From: Lachnospiraceae bacterium
GTDB lineage: Bacteria; Bacillota_A; Clostridia; Lachnospirales; Lachnospiraceae
Assembly (NCBI GenBank): GCA_017464045.1
Contig: JAFUEG010000309.1
Location: 1 to 5,160, forward strand
Reading direction: 5' to 3'
DNA length: 5,160 bases
Position 1 is the first letter of the stretch; each line of letters begins with the position of its first letter. The notes below the pieces were generated by a model. The model made no database searches and had not been told where the DNA came from. It saw only the letters and a program-made list of their open reading frames with translations. Made by a program: the position numbers and the translations under genes. Below are positions 4,792 to 5,160 of this stretch, piece by piece.

Positions 4792-5160
4792 GTGTCTAAA
4801 AAGAAAAATATTGCTCCGCAGGTTGGCTTTATTGAAGAATGCTACCGCCTGTATGAACAAAAGATGTACCGGGTTGCTTATCGGGTACTAAATGACGAGG
4901 GACAGGCGGAGGATGCGGTTTCGGAAGCTTTTATAAGGATGATGAAAAAAGATGTATACTTTGAGGATGCTAAGTCAGAAGATTGTAAGAGATACATAAT
5001 TAAGGTTATCAAAAATGTATCGATTAACATTTATAACAAAAATAAGAGGGAACAGGAGCTTATATATCTGTCGGACAAAGAAGATACATATAGTAGTAAA
5101 AGAAATGGACGGAATTACTATGAGGAAAGCGATAATACTGATAATATTTATGGCATAAAC
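4792..5160 (+). CDS. ECF-type RNA polymerase sigma factor, N-terminal part (runs off the window)
   Basis: The frame opens at GTG 4792 behind AGGGAGG and stays open for 123 codons to the window end. Residues about 13-35 (FIEECYRLYEQKMYRVAYRV) correspond to sigma-70 region 2.1; AEDAVSEAFIRMMKK (39-53) is the region 2.2 core that binds the RNA polymerase clamp helices; KRYIIKVIKNVSINIYNKNK (66-85) fits regions 2.3-2.4, which melt and read the -10 element. The charged stretch from about residue 86 on (QELIYLSDKEDTYSS...) would be the linker to region 4, which is beyond the window. Such factors direct transcription of a small regulon, often including their own gene, and are often followed by an anti-sigma gene; that cannot be seen here. 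The kinase terminator and its own leader mark it as a separate transcription unit. Confidence 0.85.
   Translation, partial: MSKKKNIAPQVGFIEECYRLYEQKMYRVAYRVLNDEGQAEDAVSEAFIRMMKKDVYFEDAKSEDCKRYIIKVIKNVSINIYNKNKREQELIYLSDKEDTYSSKRNGRNYYEESDNTDNIYGIN

Overview
The window looks like a chromosomal accessory stretch from a low-GC Clostridia bacterium, most likely of the Lachnospiraceae. This rests on AGGAG-type ribosome binding sites, frequent TTG/GTG starts, A+T-rich codon use, and protein families typical of that group (small SWIM proteins, tandem GNATs, eukaryote-like kinases with a C-terminal ectodomain, ECF sigma factors). The assignment comes from family resemblance, not from a database search.

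Left part (1-1740). A short leader with no convincing gene precedes a tight cluster: a 95-residue SWIM zinc-finger protein (143-430), a tandem two-domain GNAT acetyltransferase 4 bases later (435-1361), and 3 bases after that the first codons of another GNAT gene (1365-1439), which is cut short. The cut runs straight into decayed pieces of a type I restriction HsdR subunit (about 1429-1740), itself missing its N-terminus and a large internal part. This is a deletion/recombination scar.

Middle part (1741-4615). A leader of about 185 bases with several inverted repeats leads into one large A+T-rich gene (1926-4544, TTG start). It encodes an 872-residue membrane Ser/Thr protein kinase. The order is: a helical N-terminal domain with a HEPN-like RNxxxH motif, a complete kinase domain with an atypical catalytic loop (IVD in place of HRD), a lysine-rich segment, a 12-residue Pro/Ala repeat, one membrane segment, and an external region of about 280 residues. 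A strong intrinsic terminator (4572-4615) closes it as a single-gene unit.

Right part (4616-5160). A leader that is much more G+C-rich than the kinase gene, with two hairpins sharing the same tandem G-A architecture, precedes the start of an ECF-type sigma factor gene (GTG at 4792), which runs off the window end.

The most interesting candidates are the HEPN-like/kinase/membrane/ectodomain protein, whose layout recalls the Ire1/RNase L pairing of kinase and HEPN-fold RNase, and the structured leader of the sigma factor gene. Both are proposals from sequence reading alone.
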